DNA from: Firmicutes bacterium UBA5201
Lineage (GTDB): Bacteria; Bacillota; Clostridia; Peptostreptococcales; Acidaminobacteraceae
Direction of reading: 5' to 3'
Assembly: GCA_002412775.1 (NCBI GenBank)
Contig: DHVT01000011.1
Coordinates: forward strand, 216,431-280,430
Length of the DNA: 64,000 bases
Within the stretch, counting starts at the first letter, position 1. The number at the start of each line of letters is the position of its first letter. Below are positions 50,476-59,232 of the stretch, piece by piece. The notes beneath the pieces are model-generated. The model was given only the letters and a program-made list of their open reading frames with translations, searched no databases and was not told the origin of the DNA. Position numbers and translations under genes: made by a program.

Positions 50476-50946
50476 ATGGGTAGCTATGAAAAGACTCTTT
50501 ATGTTATGGATGAGTTATTCGCAAAAGATTATCAATTCGCATTTGCAACGGCAAATGAAAACATGCCTTCAATAAGGTTTGTGGACACATATTTTGATAG
50601 TGGTTGTTTCTATATTGTTACTTATGCAAATTCTAAAAAAGTCAAAGAACTGGAAATCAATGAGAATGTGTCCTTATGCAATAAAGCACATAATTTTACA
50701 GGGAAAGCCTACAATCTGGGACACCCAATGAATCCTCAAAATCAGGAGATTCGTGATAAACTTATCCGTGCCTTCGAACCATGGTATTTCAAACATAACA
50801 ATGAAAATGATGTAAACATGTGCTATGTAAAGGTTGAACTCACAAATGGATTTTTCTATAAAGATGGAACAGGCTATAAAGTTGACTTTGTTGAAAAGAC
50901 AGCAGTTGAGTTTCCTTTTGAATTTGATATTGTGATGATTGATTGA
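50476..50946 (+). CDS. Pyridoxamine 5'-phosphate oxidase-family flavin protein
   Basis: 156 residues from ATG 50476. The split-barrel pattern is seen in FAFATANENMPSIRFVDTYF, CFYIVTYANSKKVKELEINE and NVSLCNKAHNFTGKAYNLGH, as in uncharacterised FMN-binding reductases. Cytosolic. It resembles the truncated gene at the left edge of the window in fold but not in sequence. The remnant of another VOC gene begins 4 bp after the stop. Confidence 0.82.
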   Translation: MGSYEKTLYVMDELFAKDYQFAFATANENMPSIRFVDTYFDSGCFYIVTYANSKKVKELEINENVSLCNKAHNFTGKAYNLGHPMNPQNQEIRDKLIRAFEPWYFKHNNENDVNMCYVKVELTNGFFYKDGTGYKVDFVEKTAVEFPFEFDIVMID

Positions 50947-50950
50947 GGTG

Positions 50951-51010
50951 ATGAAAATGAAATTGGGAAAACTTATGATGTTTGTGACAGAAAATTTACA
51001 TTTTGATTGA
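50951..51010 (+). pseudogene. Remnant of a VOC-family gene start
   Basis: Starting at ATG 50951, MKMKLGKLMMFVTENLHFD resembles the N-terminus of VOC proteins (K-L-G-K-x-M-x-F-V-T), but a TGA stops it at 51008. No homologous continuation is seen. The region up to the adenylyltransferase gene is otherwise noncoding. Short and tentative. Confidence 0.35.
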
Positions 51011-51077
51011 TATCAGGAAGTCAAGAAAAGTTGGCGTAAAGAAAATGATGTAATGAATATATATTGGAGTATTTGTT

Positions 51078-51959
51078 ATGAGATCTGAAAAAGAGATGCT
51101 TGAATTAATTTTAAGAGTAGCCCGGCAAAATTCAAAAATTAGAGCTGTTTATATGAATGGATCACGTGCCAACCCAAACGTTCCAAGAGACATTTTTCAG
51201 GACTATGATATTGGTTATGTGGTCACTGACACTAAAGCATTTATTGATGATGAAGAGTGGATCGATTGTTTTGGAGAGCGGTTGATGATGCAAATGCCTG
51301 ATAAAATGGATGCATTAAGAGGCAAAGATTATAACTTCAATGATAATTATGGCTGGTTGATTCAACTGGCCGATGGCAACAGACTGGATCTACATGTGGA
51401 GTCAATCTCATATGGAGTGGAAAATATCACAAAGGACAAACTTTGCGTTATTCTGCTGGATAAAGACAATTTTTTACCTGAGATGCCTGATTCAACTGAT
51501 GTGGATTATCATGTAAGAAAGCCAACTCAAAATGACTACCTCTGTGATTGCAACAACTTTTGGTGGTGTCTAAACAATGTCGCAAAAGGACTTTGGAGAG
51601 AAGAAGTTCCTTATGTCATGGATATGATCAATGATCATATAAGGCCACATCTCGTAAATATGCTGTCATGGAAAATAGGTATAGAGACAGACTTCTCTTT
51701 AAGCGTAGGAAAATCCGGAAAATATATGAACCGTTTTCTATCAGAAGATTTGTGGCAGCGATTTCTTAGAACCTATTCAGATGGTCAGATCAATCACATC
51801 TGGGAAGCAACATTGACAATGTGTGATCTATTTGATGAAGTGGCTATCGAAGTAGCGGATCAAATGGGGTATACATACAATCAAATTGAAGCAGGTGCGA
51901 GCAGAAGTTTTCTTGATCATGTTCGCAAATTGCCAAAAGACGCAAAAGTGATATTCTAA
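51078..51959 (+). CDS. aadE: Aminoglycoside 6-adenylyltransferase (ANT(6)-like)
   Basis: 293 residues. The nucleotidyltransferase signature is AVYMNGSRANPNVPRDIFQD followed by DIGYVV, i.e. GSR..N....D.F.D.D, the catalytic loop of ANT(6). Further hallmarks are NYGWLIQLADGNRLDLH, and NNFWWCLNNVAKGLWREEVP with VMDMINDHIRPHLVNMLSWK. The length fits (about 285-302). It would adenylate streptomycin at the 6-hydroxyl. Divergent chromosomal copies of this family are common in Clostridia and may not confer strong resistance. No mobile element is seen nearby. Confidence 0.88.
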   Translation: MRSEKEMLELILRVARQNSKIRAVYMNGSRANPNVPRDIFQDYDIGYVVTDTKAFIDDEEWIDCFGERLMMQMPDKMDALRGKDYNFNDNYGWLIQLADGNRLDLHVESISYGVENITKDKLCVILLDKDNFLPEMPDSTDVDYHVRKPTQNDYLCDCNNFWWCLNNVAKGLWREEVPYVMDMINDHIRPHLVNMLSWKIGIETDFSLSVGKSGKYMNRFLSEDLWQRFLRTYSDGQINHIWEATLTMCDLFDEVAIEVADQMGYTYNQIEAGASRSFLDHVRKLPKDAKVIF

Positions 51960-51987
51960 ATAAATACTAGTTGAGAGGTTTTATATT

Positions 51988-52443
51988 ATGCTTTATATGT
52001 TTATGGGACAAAGTTGTACGGGTAAATCCACAGTAGCTGATCAAATGAAAGTACAAAATGGAGCTGAGGTCTACTCGGGCAAGGATTATATAAGAATGGC
52101 CAAAAATGAGAATGAGGCATGGCGTATTTTTTACAACATGCTTGAAAATGCGTTGATAGACAAGAATCCAGAAAACATTCTGATTTATGTCATTACTGAA
52201 AAGGAGCATTTAAACAAATTGTCTTCACTTGATGGCGTTAAAAAAATAAAGTTCACCGCATCACTTGATGTCATCAAAGAAAGATTCAAGCTGAGGATGA
52301 GAGGGAATCTACCGCTTCCCGTTGAAAAGAAACTTGAGATGCAATTCAAAGAATGGGAAAAAGAAGATGGGAACTTGGTCATCAATACAACTGAAGACAA
52401 CGATGTAAATGATCTGATCCAATTAATACTGAAATCAGTTTAA
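51988..52443 (+). CDS. Small P-loop kinase-like protein
   Basis: 151 residues. Walker A MGQSCTGKSTVADQM at residues 6-20, then YSGKDYIRMA and a lid-like RFKLRMRGNLPLPVEKKLEM. The size and layout resemble small nucleoside or shikimate kinase-like proteins, including uncharacterised ones beside resistance genes. Substrate unknown. It follows the aadE-like gene by 28 bp in the same orientation and probably shares its transcript. Confidence 0.75.
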   Translation: MLYMFMGQSCTGKSTVADQMKVQNGAEVYSGKDYIRMAKNENEAWRIFYNMLENALIDKNPENILIYVITEKEHLNKLSSLDGVKKIKFTASLDVIKERFKLRMRGNLPLPVEKKLEMQFKEWEKEDGNLVINTTEDNDVNDLIQLILKSV

Positions 52444-52523
52444 AAAAAACATTATGGACAACTTCATTGAAAATGAATAGAATGCTCATGTAGGAAAATA
52501 ACACTTTCTTGAAAGGAAACGCC

Positions 52524-52847
52524 ATGAAAAAAATCTGTGATGAAACACAAGATCATGAACCACATAGCCACGAAAAACATACTCATTCCCATCAACAGAC
52601 CAAAGCAGTCATAAATCGCTTGTCGCGTGCCGCAGGGCATCTTGATTCTGTCAAGCGAATGGTGGAAGACGGGAAAGACTGCAGTGATGTTCTCATACAG
52701 TTGTCTGCTGTGATTGCTGCGCTCAACAATACCGGGAAGGTCATATTAAAGGACCATATGGCCCATTGTATAGTAGAGGCAGTGGAGACAGGTGACCAAG
52801 ACGCCATTGAGAAGCTGAATACCGCTATTGACAGCATGATCAAGTAA
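52524..52847 (+). CDS. csoR: CsoR-family copper-sensing repressor
   Basis: 107 residues from ATG 52524 (GAAAGGAA upstream). After a His-rich N-terminal tail (HEPHSHEKHTHSHQQ) comes the DUF156 helix bundle: INRLSRAAGHLDSVKRMVED, CSDVLIQLSAVIAALNN, LKDHMAHCIVEAV. The Cu(I) triad is Cys53, His78, Cys82, spaced 25 and 4 residues apart as in CsoR (36, 61, 65). Cys82 argues against RcnR. CstR-like persulfide sensing uses the two Cys alone, so is not excluded. No copper exporter adjoins. It could bind the ATACCC-N5-GGGTAT site at 6418. Confidence 0.88.
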   Translation: MKKICDETQDHEPHSHEKHTHSHQQTKAVINRLSRAAGHLDSVKRMVEDGKDCSDVLIQLSAVIAALNNTGKVILKDHMAHCIVEAVETGDQDAIEKLNTAIDSMIK

Positions 52848-52893
52848 TCAAATAGTCAAAGCAACATTGAGACACGGATCATTATAAATTAAG

Positions 52894-52930
52894 AGGAACG
52901 TGTTTTTTATATCTAAAAACACGTTCCTTC
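52894..52930. terminator. Terminator hairpin
   Basis: Perfect 14-bp stem (52894-52907 with 52915-52928), 7-nt loop, between the csoR-like and GGDEF-EAL genes. Confidence 0.75.
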
Positions 52931-52957
52931 TATTACTTTTTTGTGAAAGGGATAACT

Positions 52958-54247
52958 CTATATTAAATAAGTTAAGTTCCAGTTTTCTGTAATTTCTAGT
53001 ACTTCTTTAGGACGACTGAAGAAATATCCTTGAACTAAGTCACATTTACATGTCTTCAAATAATCCAATTGCAATCTATTTTCGATACCTTCAGCTGTAA
53101 TCTTTAGATTGAGGTTTTTAATTAATGTGATTATATTTTCCAACAGTTTACTCTCGGGATTCAAAAAAGATTTGTCTATCAATGACTTGTCCAGTTTTAT
53201 CTTAGTTAGTGGGAGATATGTCAAGTAGTTGATGGATGAATATCCAGTGCCAAAGTCGTCCAGTGCGATGCAGACCCCACTATCTTTAAGTCGGTTTATA
53301 AAGCTGATGCTTTGATATTTTTCTTCGATGAGTATACTTTCAGTGATTTCAATTTCCAACAGATTGGGTTCTACATCGAAGTCGTGTAGTGTTTCATTCA
53401 AAAAATCAATGTAGCCCTCGTCACAAATCTGCTTGCTTGAGAAATTTATTGAAATAAAACGGTCTTCCAAACCAGCATTTTTCCATAATCTGAGCTGCGA
53501 AATAGCTTCTTTGGTTACCCATCTGCCAATTGTTTTGATCATCCCGAATTCTTCAGCAATCGGGATAAACTGAATTGGGGACATAAAGTGGTTTTTCAAC
53601 CGCAGTAGTGCCTCATATCCGACAATCGTTCCTGTTTCTGAATCGACTTGTGGTTGATAAACAAGTTTAAACCCATTGTTTTTCAATGCATCTTTCAGGA
53701 TGTATTCGATTTCCAGTTTACCGTTCAACTCGTCATGCATGGATTGGCTGAAGAAAACATGGTTGTTTTTTCCAGATTCTTTTACTTTGTACATCGCAGT
53801 TTCCGCAAAGATAATCAGTTGATTGAAATCAATGCTGTCATGAGGAAAAGCTGCTATTCCCATACTGAATTGGATTTGCTTTTCAATGCCATTGACTTTG
53901 AATGGCTGATGAAATATGTTGTAGATTTTATCAATTACACAGAGGACTCTACTTTCTAAGTCATGGTATTCAATCAAAATCAAAAATTCATCTCCCCCAA
54001 AGCGAAAAAGCGTTAAAGCATCGTCAGTTATATTTATTATACGATCGGCAATTTCTTTTAGAATGAGATCACCATGAGAGTGACCAAAAGTGTTGTTGAT
54101 GAATTTGTAGTTGTCCAAGTCCAACAATATTACCGCACCATCTTGATTTTTAGATAGAATTCTCTTGAGTTTGCTGATTAGACCAATTCGGTTTGGCAAA
54201 TTAGTCAAATAATCATATTCAATAGAAAAATTGATATTTGTATTCAT
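52958..54247 (-). CDS. Bifunctional GGDEF-EAL cyclic di-GMP protein
   Basis: 429 residues from ATG 54247 (GAAGGGA upstream). GGDEF domain, residues 10-165: YDYLTNLPNRIGLISKLKRI, VILLDLDNYKFINNTFGHSH, and an intact RFGGDEF active site. EAL domain from about 180: GYEALLRLKNHF, INFSSKQ, LLEIEITES, ALDDFGTGYSSINYL, KLDKSLID, and ITAEGIENRLQ. All metal and general-base residues expected for an active phosphodiesterase appear present. It has no membrane or PAS part. It lies 44 bp after the chemoreceptor gene on the same strand. Confidence 0.93.
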   Translation of the reverse strand: MNTNINFSIEYDYLTNLPNRIGLISKLKRILSKNQDGAVILLDLDNYKFINNTFGHSHGDLILKEIADRIINITDDALTLFRFGGDEFLILIEYHDLESRVLCVIDKIYNIFHQPFKVNGIEKQIQFSMGIAAFPHDSIDFNQLIIFAETAMYKVKESGKNNHVFFSQSMHDELNGKLEIEYILKDALKNNGFKLVYQPQVDSETGTIVGYEALLRLKNHFMSPIQFIPIAEEFGMIKTIGRWVTKEAISQLRLWKNAGLEDRFISINFSSKQICDEGYIDFLNETLHDFDVEPNLLEIEITESILIEEKYQSISFINRLKDSGVCIALDDFGTGYSSINYLTYLPLTKIKLDKSLIDKSFLNPESKLLENIITLIKNLNLKITAEGIENRLQLDYLKTCKCDLVQGYFFSRPKEVLEITENWNLTYLI

Positions 54248-54291
54248 CTCAGTCCCTTCATGACTCCTATTCAAGCGCAATATTTAAGCAA

Positions 54292-56256
54292 TTAAACTCT
54301 AATGAAAACAGCCACCAACTCTTTCAGATTGACGGATAAACCATTTAGCACCTTGCTAGCTTCTGACAATTCCTCAATAGTCGCCGTTTGTTCCTCAATG
54401 GAAGCGGATGTTTCTTGTGTACTTGCCGCGTTTTCTTCAGAAATAGCTGAAAATTGTTCAAAAGTCATAAGAAGTAAATCATTACTTTGATTGATTTTTT
54501 CCATCAGGCTCATGATGTGTATGACGAATCCTTGTATATTTTCAATGGATTCAGCGATTCCATAGAATTTATTTTGAGTGGATTCAACGCTTATCGTTTG
54601 ATAATTTAGTGCAGTGGTAACATCTTCCATAGATAAAAGACTTTCATTTGTTTTAAATTTCAAATTTGTAATGGTCTTTGCGATTTCGTCAGCAAAAGTA
54701 GTTGATTGTTCAGCCAACTTTCTAATTTCATCCGCCACAACAGAAAATCCCCGACCGAATTCACCGGCACGTGCAGCTTCAATTGCTGCATTTAGAGCAA
54801 GTAAATTGGTTTGATTGGCGATGTTTTTGATCATGTCACTCGCTTTTTGGATTTCTTCAGTAAATAGGTTTGTTTCAGTGACATGATTGTATATGTCGAG
54901 GCTGGCATCTTTGACTTTGATATTTTTTTCCACCAATGTTTCCACAAGACCGACTCCTTCAGTTTTGAGGGACTCAACTTTATTTGCTTCTTGCTCCAAC
55001 AGTTTAATGGCATTCACATATTGCCCAATGATATTTCCAAGATTGTTTAGCATTATGACACCATTTTCAGTTTCAGACGCTTGTACACTGGCACCTTGAG
55101 CGATTTCCTCTACTGTTTTGGAAATTTCAGTTGATGAAATTGTGGTATTGTAAATTGATATGTCAAGTTGTGAAGAATAATCAGACACTTGATTGGCAGC
55201 TTCATTGATTCTGGTGATGATTTTATTTAGTGCAATAAGTATTTCTTGGAATGATTTTGCGAGGATCCCAATTTCGTCATTACGATTCATCAGTTTTTCA
55301 TCAATAGAATTGGATAAATTAAGATTAGCGATTTCCTCCGCATGTTTTTTCAGCAAACTCAAAGGTTTTTTTATAGATCGAGCGAAGACGTATGAAATTG
55401 CCGTGCCGATTACAAGAAAGAAGATTGCCATATAAAAAAGTCTCTTTTGAAGCGACGTGAGACCACTCAACATTTGGGTCTTGTCGGTACTTATAGCCAT
55501 GGTCCAACTGGTCGATGGTATAGGAACAACCGCGGTTATGCGTTCATTATTTTCATATTTATAATCGATAATACCTGTTTTACCAAAACCAAGGTTCCCA
55601 AAGCCCTTACCAAATTCTGAAGTCGCACTTTCATCATCCAAGTTTTCTAAAACGTTGATTTGATTGATCACCATGCTCAAGTCGGGATGAGAAATGATAG
55701 TACCATTTTGACTTATTATGAAGGCATAGCCATTATCACCAACTTTGATAGTTGAGATGATATCATTTAGATACGAGGCTTCTTTAATCCCAAGAATTGC
55801 ACCGGTTATATTTGATCCATTCATTATGGGAACCGCATTCATGATGAGTGCGGTTCCATCTTCGCCCATGTAAATATCTGAGAATGTTGATTTCCCATTC
55901 AAGGCATCTGAGATTACAGGGAGAGCCATCAGATTTCTCGTCATATTTTCTTTAACAAAATTAACGTTGCCTTTTGAATCAACAATTGCAAGTTCAAGAT
56001 ATCCTAAGCGATCAACATCTTTTTTCAGTGTGTCAATTTGAACTCCACGCCTAGCAATTTCTTGCAGTATTTTTAGTTCCTGATTGATTATTAAACTTGT
56101 ATGGTCTGCAACTTCAAGGCTGTAGTTGATCATGTTATCTTTAAGCATCTTAGTCATTTCGTCAGTGCTGACTTTCAATGAATAGTACCCTAATCCAATT
56201 GATGTGATTAAAACCATCAATATTGTAGCAAGTCCGATTTTTCTTCCTAAACTCAT
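54292..56256 (-). CDS. Methyl-accepting chemotaxis protein with dCache sensor
   Basis: 654 residues. Membrane segment 1 (about 9-27), a large extracellular sensor (30-270) with dCache features (DIYMGEDGTALIMNAVPIMN, GYAFIISQNGTIISHPDLSM), membrane segment 2 (272-295), HAMP (RSIKKPLSLLKKHAEEIANL) and the cytoplasmic signalling hairpin with LNAAIEAARAGEFGRGFSVV. Amine or amino-acid ligands are typical of dCache, but the ligand is unknown. Overlaps none; the cyclic di-GMP gene follows, linking taxis to cyclic di-GMP control. Confidence 0.95.
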   Translation of the reverse strand: MSLGRKIGLATILMVLITSIGLGYYSLKVSTDEMTKMLKDNMINYSLEVADHTSLIINQELKILQEIARRGVQIDTLKKDVDRLGYLELAIVDSKGNVNFVKENMTRNLMALPVISDALNGKSTFSDIYMGEDGTALIMNAVPIMNGSNITGAILGIKEASYLNDIISTIKVGDNGYAFIISQNGTIISHPDLSMVINQINVLENLDDESATSEFGKGFGNLGFGKTGIIDYKYENNERITAVVPIPSTSWTMAISTDKTQMLSGLTSLQKRLFYMAIFFLVIGTAISYVFARSIKKPLSLLKKHAEEIANLNLSNSIDEKLMNRNDEIGILAKSFQEILIALNKIITRINEAANQVSDYSSQLDISIYNTTISSTEISKTVEEIAQGASVQASETENGVIMLNNLGNIIGQYVNAIKLLEQEANKVESLKTEGVGLVETLVEKNIKVKDASLDIYNHVTETNLFTEEIQKASDMIKNIANQTNLLALNAAIEAARAGEFGRGFSVVADEIRKLAEQSTTFADEIAKTITNLKFKTNESLLSMEDVTTALNYQTISVESTQNKFYGIAESIENIQGFVIHIMSLMEKINQSNDLLLMTFEQFSAISEENAASTQETSASIEEQTATIEELSEASKVLNGLSVNLKELVAVFIRV

Positions 56257-56370
56257 CCGTGCACCTCATATAATCATATTCTTGTGAAATTATAATGAAA
56301 ACTATGATTTTAAGGTAGGGAATCTTATTGGCTTCCATATGAATTTCATTGGGAAAGTCAGAAAGGAACA

Positions 56371-57414
56371 TCAATCTTTATTTTGATATTTTTTATTTGC
56401 CTTGCGGAATGAGCTTGGAAGCATACCTGTTTTATCTTTGAAAATCTTTGAAAAATATTGTTCATCCTTGTAGTCAAGTATATTCATTATGTCATCGACT
56501 GTGTACTCCTGTTGTATCAGCATCCACATCGCACCATATATTTTGATTTGTTTTATATATTCCGACAATGAGATTCCAGTGTGTTTTTTGAAGGTGTAAC
56601 TGAGATGACTTTGATTGATATAAAGAGTGTCTGCAATGTATTTGACAGATTTAAGGTGCTGTTTGGGTGAGAGAACTTCAAAAATAGCTTTTTTGACGAT
56701 TTTGGATTGGACATTTGGATGATAAATTTCTTTATAAATTTTTCTAAAATAAATCAGCATCATAAAAAATGCATTGTGGGTGTTGTCTTTTTCTATAATC
56801 CAGTTGGAACATGTTGCCGCCACTTTCTTTTTGTCCAGTTTCATCGGTTCAAACGACACTGGTTCAATCAGTTCAAGAATGCAGGTGTATATATTAGCAT
56901 AGAGCAGTTCTGTGGCTAATTGAGGGTGTACACAATGGGCATAATAAAGGTCATACTCAAATGGATTTAGTACACTGAGTCCTTCGATTGCATGAATAAT
57001 TTTTTGCTTTTGTTCCGGCAAATTGATTTTTTTTAGTGAAATATCGATGATGCTTCTTAAAGTTTCTGCTATGATTACTGAATCATAAGGTTTGATCCAA
57101 TAATCATATATACCGCTACGAAATATTTTTCGGACCTGTTCATACTCGGTACTGTCTCCAACAAGTATAATTCTCAACTTGTCACGGGAAAGTTCTCTAT
57201 ATTTTGAAGTTCTAGCGGATGTATAGTCATGATGTGTCATATCGATGACAATTAAATCAAAAGTTCTAACAAGCTCAAAAGAGATGTTCTTCATAGTAAT
57301 GGATTCGTATTGAATAATCATTCCTTCTGTTTGATTGATTTGATTTAAATTAAGGTCAACAAGACAATCAAGTTCATCGCTAGTTCCCACCAATAAAATT
57401 TTGAAAATTATCAT
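56371..57414 (-). CDS. AraC-type response regulator with divergent receiver domain
   Basis: 347 residues from ATG 57414 (GAAAGGAAGGG upstream). Residues 1-130 resemble a receiver: ILLVGTSDELDCLVDLNLNQ, FDLIVIDMTHHDYTS (central Asp present), RIILVGDS and GIYDYWIKPYDS (Lys-Pro). C-terminal AraC HTH: VKYIADTLYINQSHLSYTFK and VDDIMNILDYKDEQYFSKIF with GMLPSSFRKA. YesN-like layout. No histidine kinase adjoins; the gene sits beside the chemoreceptor and cyclic di-GMP genes. Confidence 0.87.
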   Translation of the reverse strand: MIIFKILLVGTSDELDCLVDLNLNQINQTEGMIIQYESITMKNISFELVRTFDLIVIDMTHHDYTSARTSKYRELSRDKLRIILVGDSTEYEQVRKIFRSGIYDYWIKPYDSVIIAETLRSIIDISLKKINLPEQKQKIIHAIEGLSVLNPFEYDLYYAHCVHPQLATELLYANIYTCILELIEPVSFEPMKLDKKKVAATCSNWIIEKDNTHNAFFMMLIYFRKIYKEIYHPNVQSKIVKKAIFEVLSPKQHLKSVKYIADTLYINQSHLSYTFKKHTGISLSEYIKQIKIYGAMWMLIQQEYTVDDIMNILDYKDEQYFSKIFKDKTGMLPSSFRKANKKYQNKD

Positions 57415-57528
57415 AACACCCTTCCTTTCATACTTTACGAATAAATTACTATAATTATCCATAATTATATCGTATTCTATAAGTGGACACTACGACAATA
57501 TAATAAAAATAAAGAGAAGGAGATCATC

Positions 57529-58506
57529 ATGTTAAGATGGGGTATATACGGTGCAGGTAAAATTGCTGGGGAATTCGCGGCTGATTTTCCAAAAGTGAAG
57601 GGTGCAAAATTGATTGCGGCTTATGCAAGAAAAGAAGACAGTGTCAAACTGTTTTGTGAAACCAATGAAATAGAACACGCTTATCATAAAGAAGATGATT
57701 TTTTTGGTAATCCGGATATTGATGTCGTCTATGTATCCACACCACATGCGCTTCATGCAGAAGTGGTGAAAAAAGCATTAAAAGCAGGGAAACATGTTCT
57801 TTGTGAAAAGCCATTCGCACTCAATGCCAAACAGACCAAAGAAGTGTTTGAACTTGCTGCTAAAGAAAATCGTTTCGTAATGGAAGCACTCTGGACACTC
57901 TTTTTACCTACAATACAAAAAGTTTTCTCTTGGGTTGAAGAAGGACGTATTGGAGAACTACGAGCTGTGGAGGCGAACTTCGGATTTGTGGGCAATCAAG
58001 ATCCCGAGTGGCGGCTTATGAACCCTAAACTCGGTGGTGGTGCACTCCTTGATGTCGGCATTTATCCGGTGCTGATGGCAAATGCGCTGAATAAAAGCAT
58101 TCCACTTTCCATCAATGCACACAGCCATTTTACTCAAACGGGAGTAGATGGGTCCACATTCATCACTTGCGAGTATCCGAATGGCATAATGGCTTCACTG
58201 AACGCATCTGTTGAAATGGATCTCGTCAATACCTTGTTCATTTATGGGGATCAAGGTCGTATTGAAGTCCCTTCGTTCTGGATGGCAGATGAGGCTACTC
58301 TTATTACAGCCGATGGTACTCAAACTTTTGTAGCGGCAATGCAAGAGCAACATGGTTATGAGTATGAAGCCCAAGCGGTTTGCGACGCTATTGAAAATGG
58401 CGAGTCAGCCCATAAAATTGTCAGTCATGAATTTTCGATATCACTTATGGAGACTTTGGACCGAATCCGTCAAGAAATCGGACTGGTGTATGATGCCGAT
58501 GAATAA
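57529..58506 (+). CDS. Gfo/Idh/MocA-family NAD(P)-dependent oxidoreductase
   Basis: 325 residues. Rossmann start RWGIYGAGKIAGEFAADF, then VVYVSTPHALHAEVVKKAL, and the family motif AGKHVLCEKPFALN (EKP). The C-terminal alpha/beta domain contains GGGALLDVGIYPVLMAN. It is close to the dihydrodiol dehydrogenase-like branch, acting on sugars, inositols or similar alcohols. AAGGAGA precedes the ATG. A MoaE-like gene follows after 18 bp, so they may be co-transcribed, with no clear biochemical link. Confidence 0.9.
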   Translation: MLRWGIYGAGKIAGEFAADFPKVKGAKLIAAYARKEDSVKLFCETNEIEHAYHKEDDFFGNPDIDVVYVSTPHALHAEVVKKALKAGKHVLCEKPFALNAKQTKEVFELAAKENRFVMEALWTLFLPTIQKVFSWVEEGRIGELRAVEANFGFVGNQDPEWRLMNPKLGGGALLDVGIYPVLMANALNKSIPLSINAHSHFTQTGVDGSTFITCEYPNGIMASLNASVEMDLVNTLFIYGDQGRIEVPSFWMADEATLITADGTQTFVAAMQEQHGYEYEAQAVCDAIENGESAHKIVSHEFSISLMETLDRIRQEIGLVYDADE

Positions 58507-58524
58507 TAAAGGAGATTTTGGAAT

Positions 58525-58941
58525 ATGATAATAGATAACTTAAAAAAAGTTTCACCATCAATGGATACATGGCTAAAGGAAGCAAAAAAAGATCCATCAG
58601 CAGTAAATGTCGGCATGTATTTGGCGCATAACGGCGTCGTGAGACAGACACCAAAAGCAAAGGTTAGAAATGGTATTGATGACGGTTCAGTCGTAACAGG
58701 GATGGATTTTTCCTTCGATCAAGGGAAGGTGGACATGGCGATAGCCGAAGCTAAAATGCTGGATGGTATTTACTATGTGCGGGTTTGGCTCAATGAGGGT
58801 AGACTTGGACTTGGTGATGACATCATGTTTGTACTGATTGGAGGCGATATAAGACCTCATGTGGTGGATGCGCTGCAGTACTTGGTTGAGAAAATCAAAA
58901 CGGAATGTGTCGTAGAGATCGAGCAAGGCGAAAAGACATGA
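58525..58941 (+). CDS. MoaE-like molybdopterin synthase catalytic subunit-related protein
   Basis: 138 residues. The pattern VGMYLAHNGVVRQTPKAKVR, then FSFDQGKVDMAIAEAKMLDG and YYVRVWLNEGRLGLGDDIMF, ending GGDIRPHVVDALQYLVEKIK with TECVVE, matches a clostridial MoaE-like family found near molybdenum cofactor genes. MoaE with MoaD-thiocarboxylate makes molybdopterin. It precedes the molybdenum hydroxylase genes by about 290 bp, with a terminator between. Confidence 0.75.
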   Translation: MIIDNLKKVSPSMDTWLKEAKKDPSAVNVGMYLAHNGVVRQTPKAKVRNGIDDGSVVTGMDFSFDQGKVDMAIAEAKMLDGIYYVRVWLNEGRLGLGDDIMFVLIGGDIRPHVVDALQYLVEKIKTECVVEIEQGEKT

Positions 58942-58969
58942 TAACTAAAAGGAGTTATAGACAACTGTT

Positions 58970-59001
58970 AAAACCTCTTGGATGAAAACCAAGAGGTTTT
59001 T
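58970..59001 (+). terminator. Terminator after the MoaE-like gene
   Basis: Perfect 12-bp stem (58970-58981 with 58989-59000), 7-nt loop, T run. The remaining 230 bp up to the XDH genes hold no other clear feature. Confidence 0.8.
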
Positions 59002-59232
59002 ATTTAAGAATGTATTATACAAAGCATTACAATGATTTTTGTTGTCCGTTACCAATTAAAATTACTATAAATTTCAATTGTTTGGGTGTAAACTAGAACC
59101 AAGACGTGTTTATAGAAATATGTTCAAAACTCGCATGAGTTTACGTGCTGAATTGTCTGTTTTTTCCTTCAATTGGATCGGTTGAAGGTACAGTTTGTTA
59201 TGCTCAGTTATTTAAGAATAGGGAGGTTGGCA

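Noticed and set aside
50951..51078. Reading TGA 51008 in the VOC-like fragment as selenocysteine
   Set aside because: Sequence after the TGA does not resemble a VOC protein and soon meets another stop; no hairpin was found.
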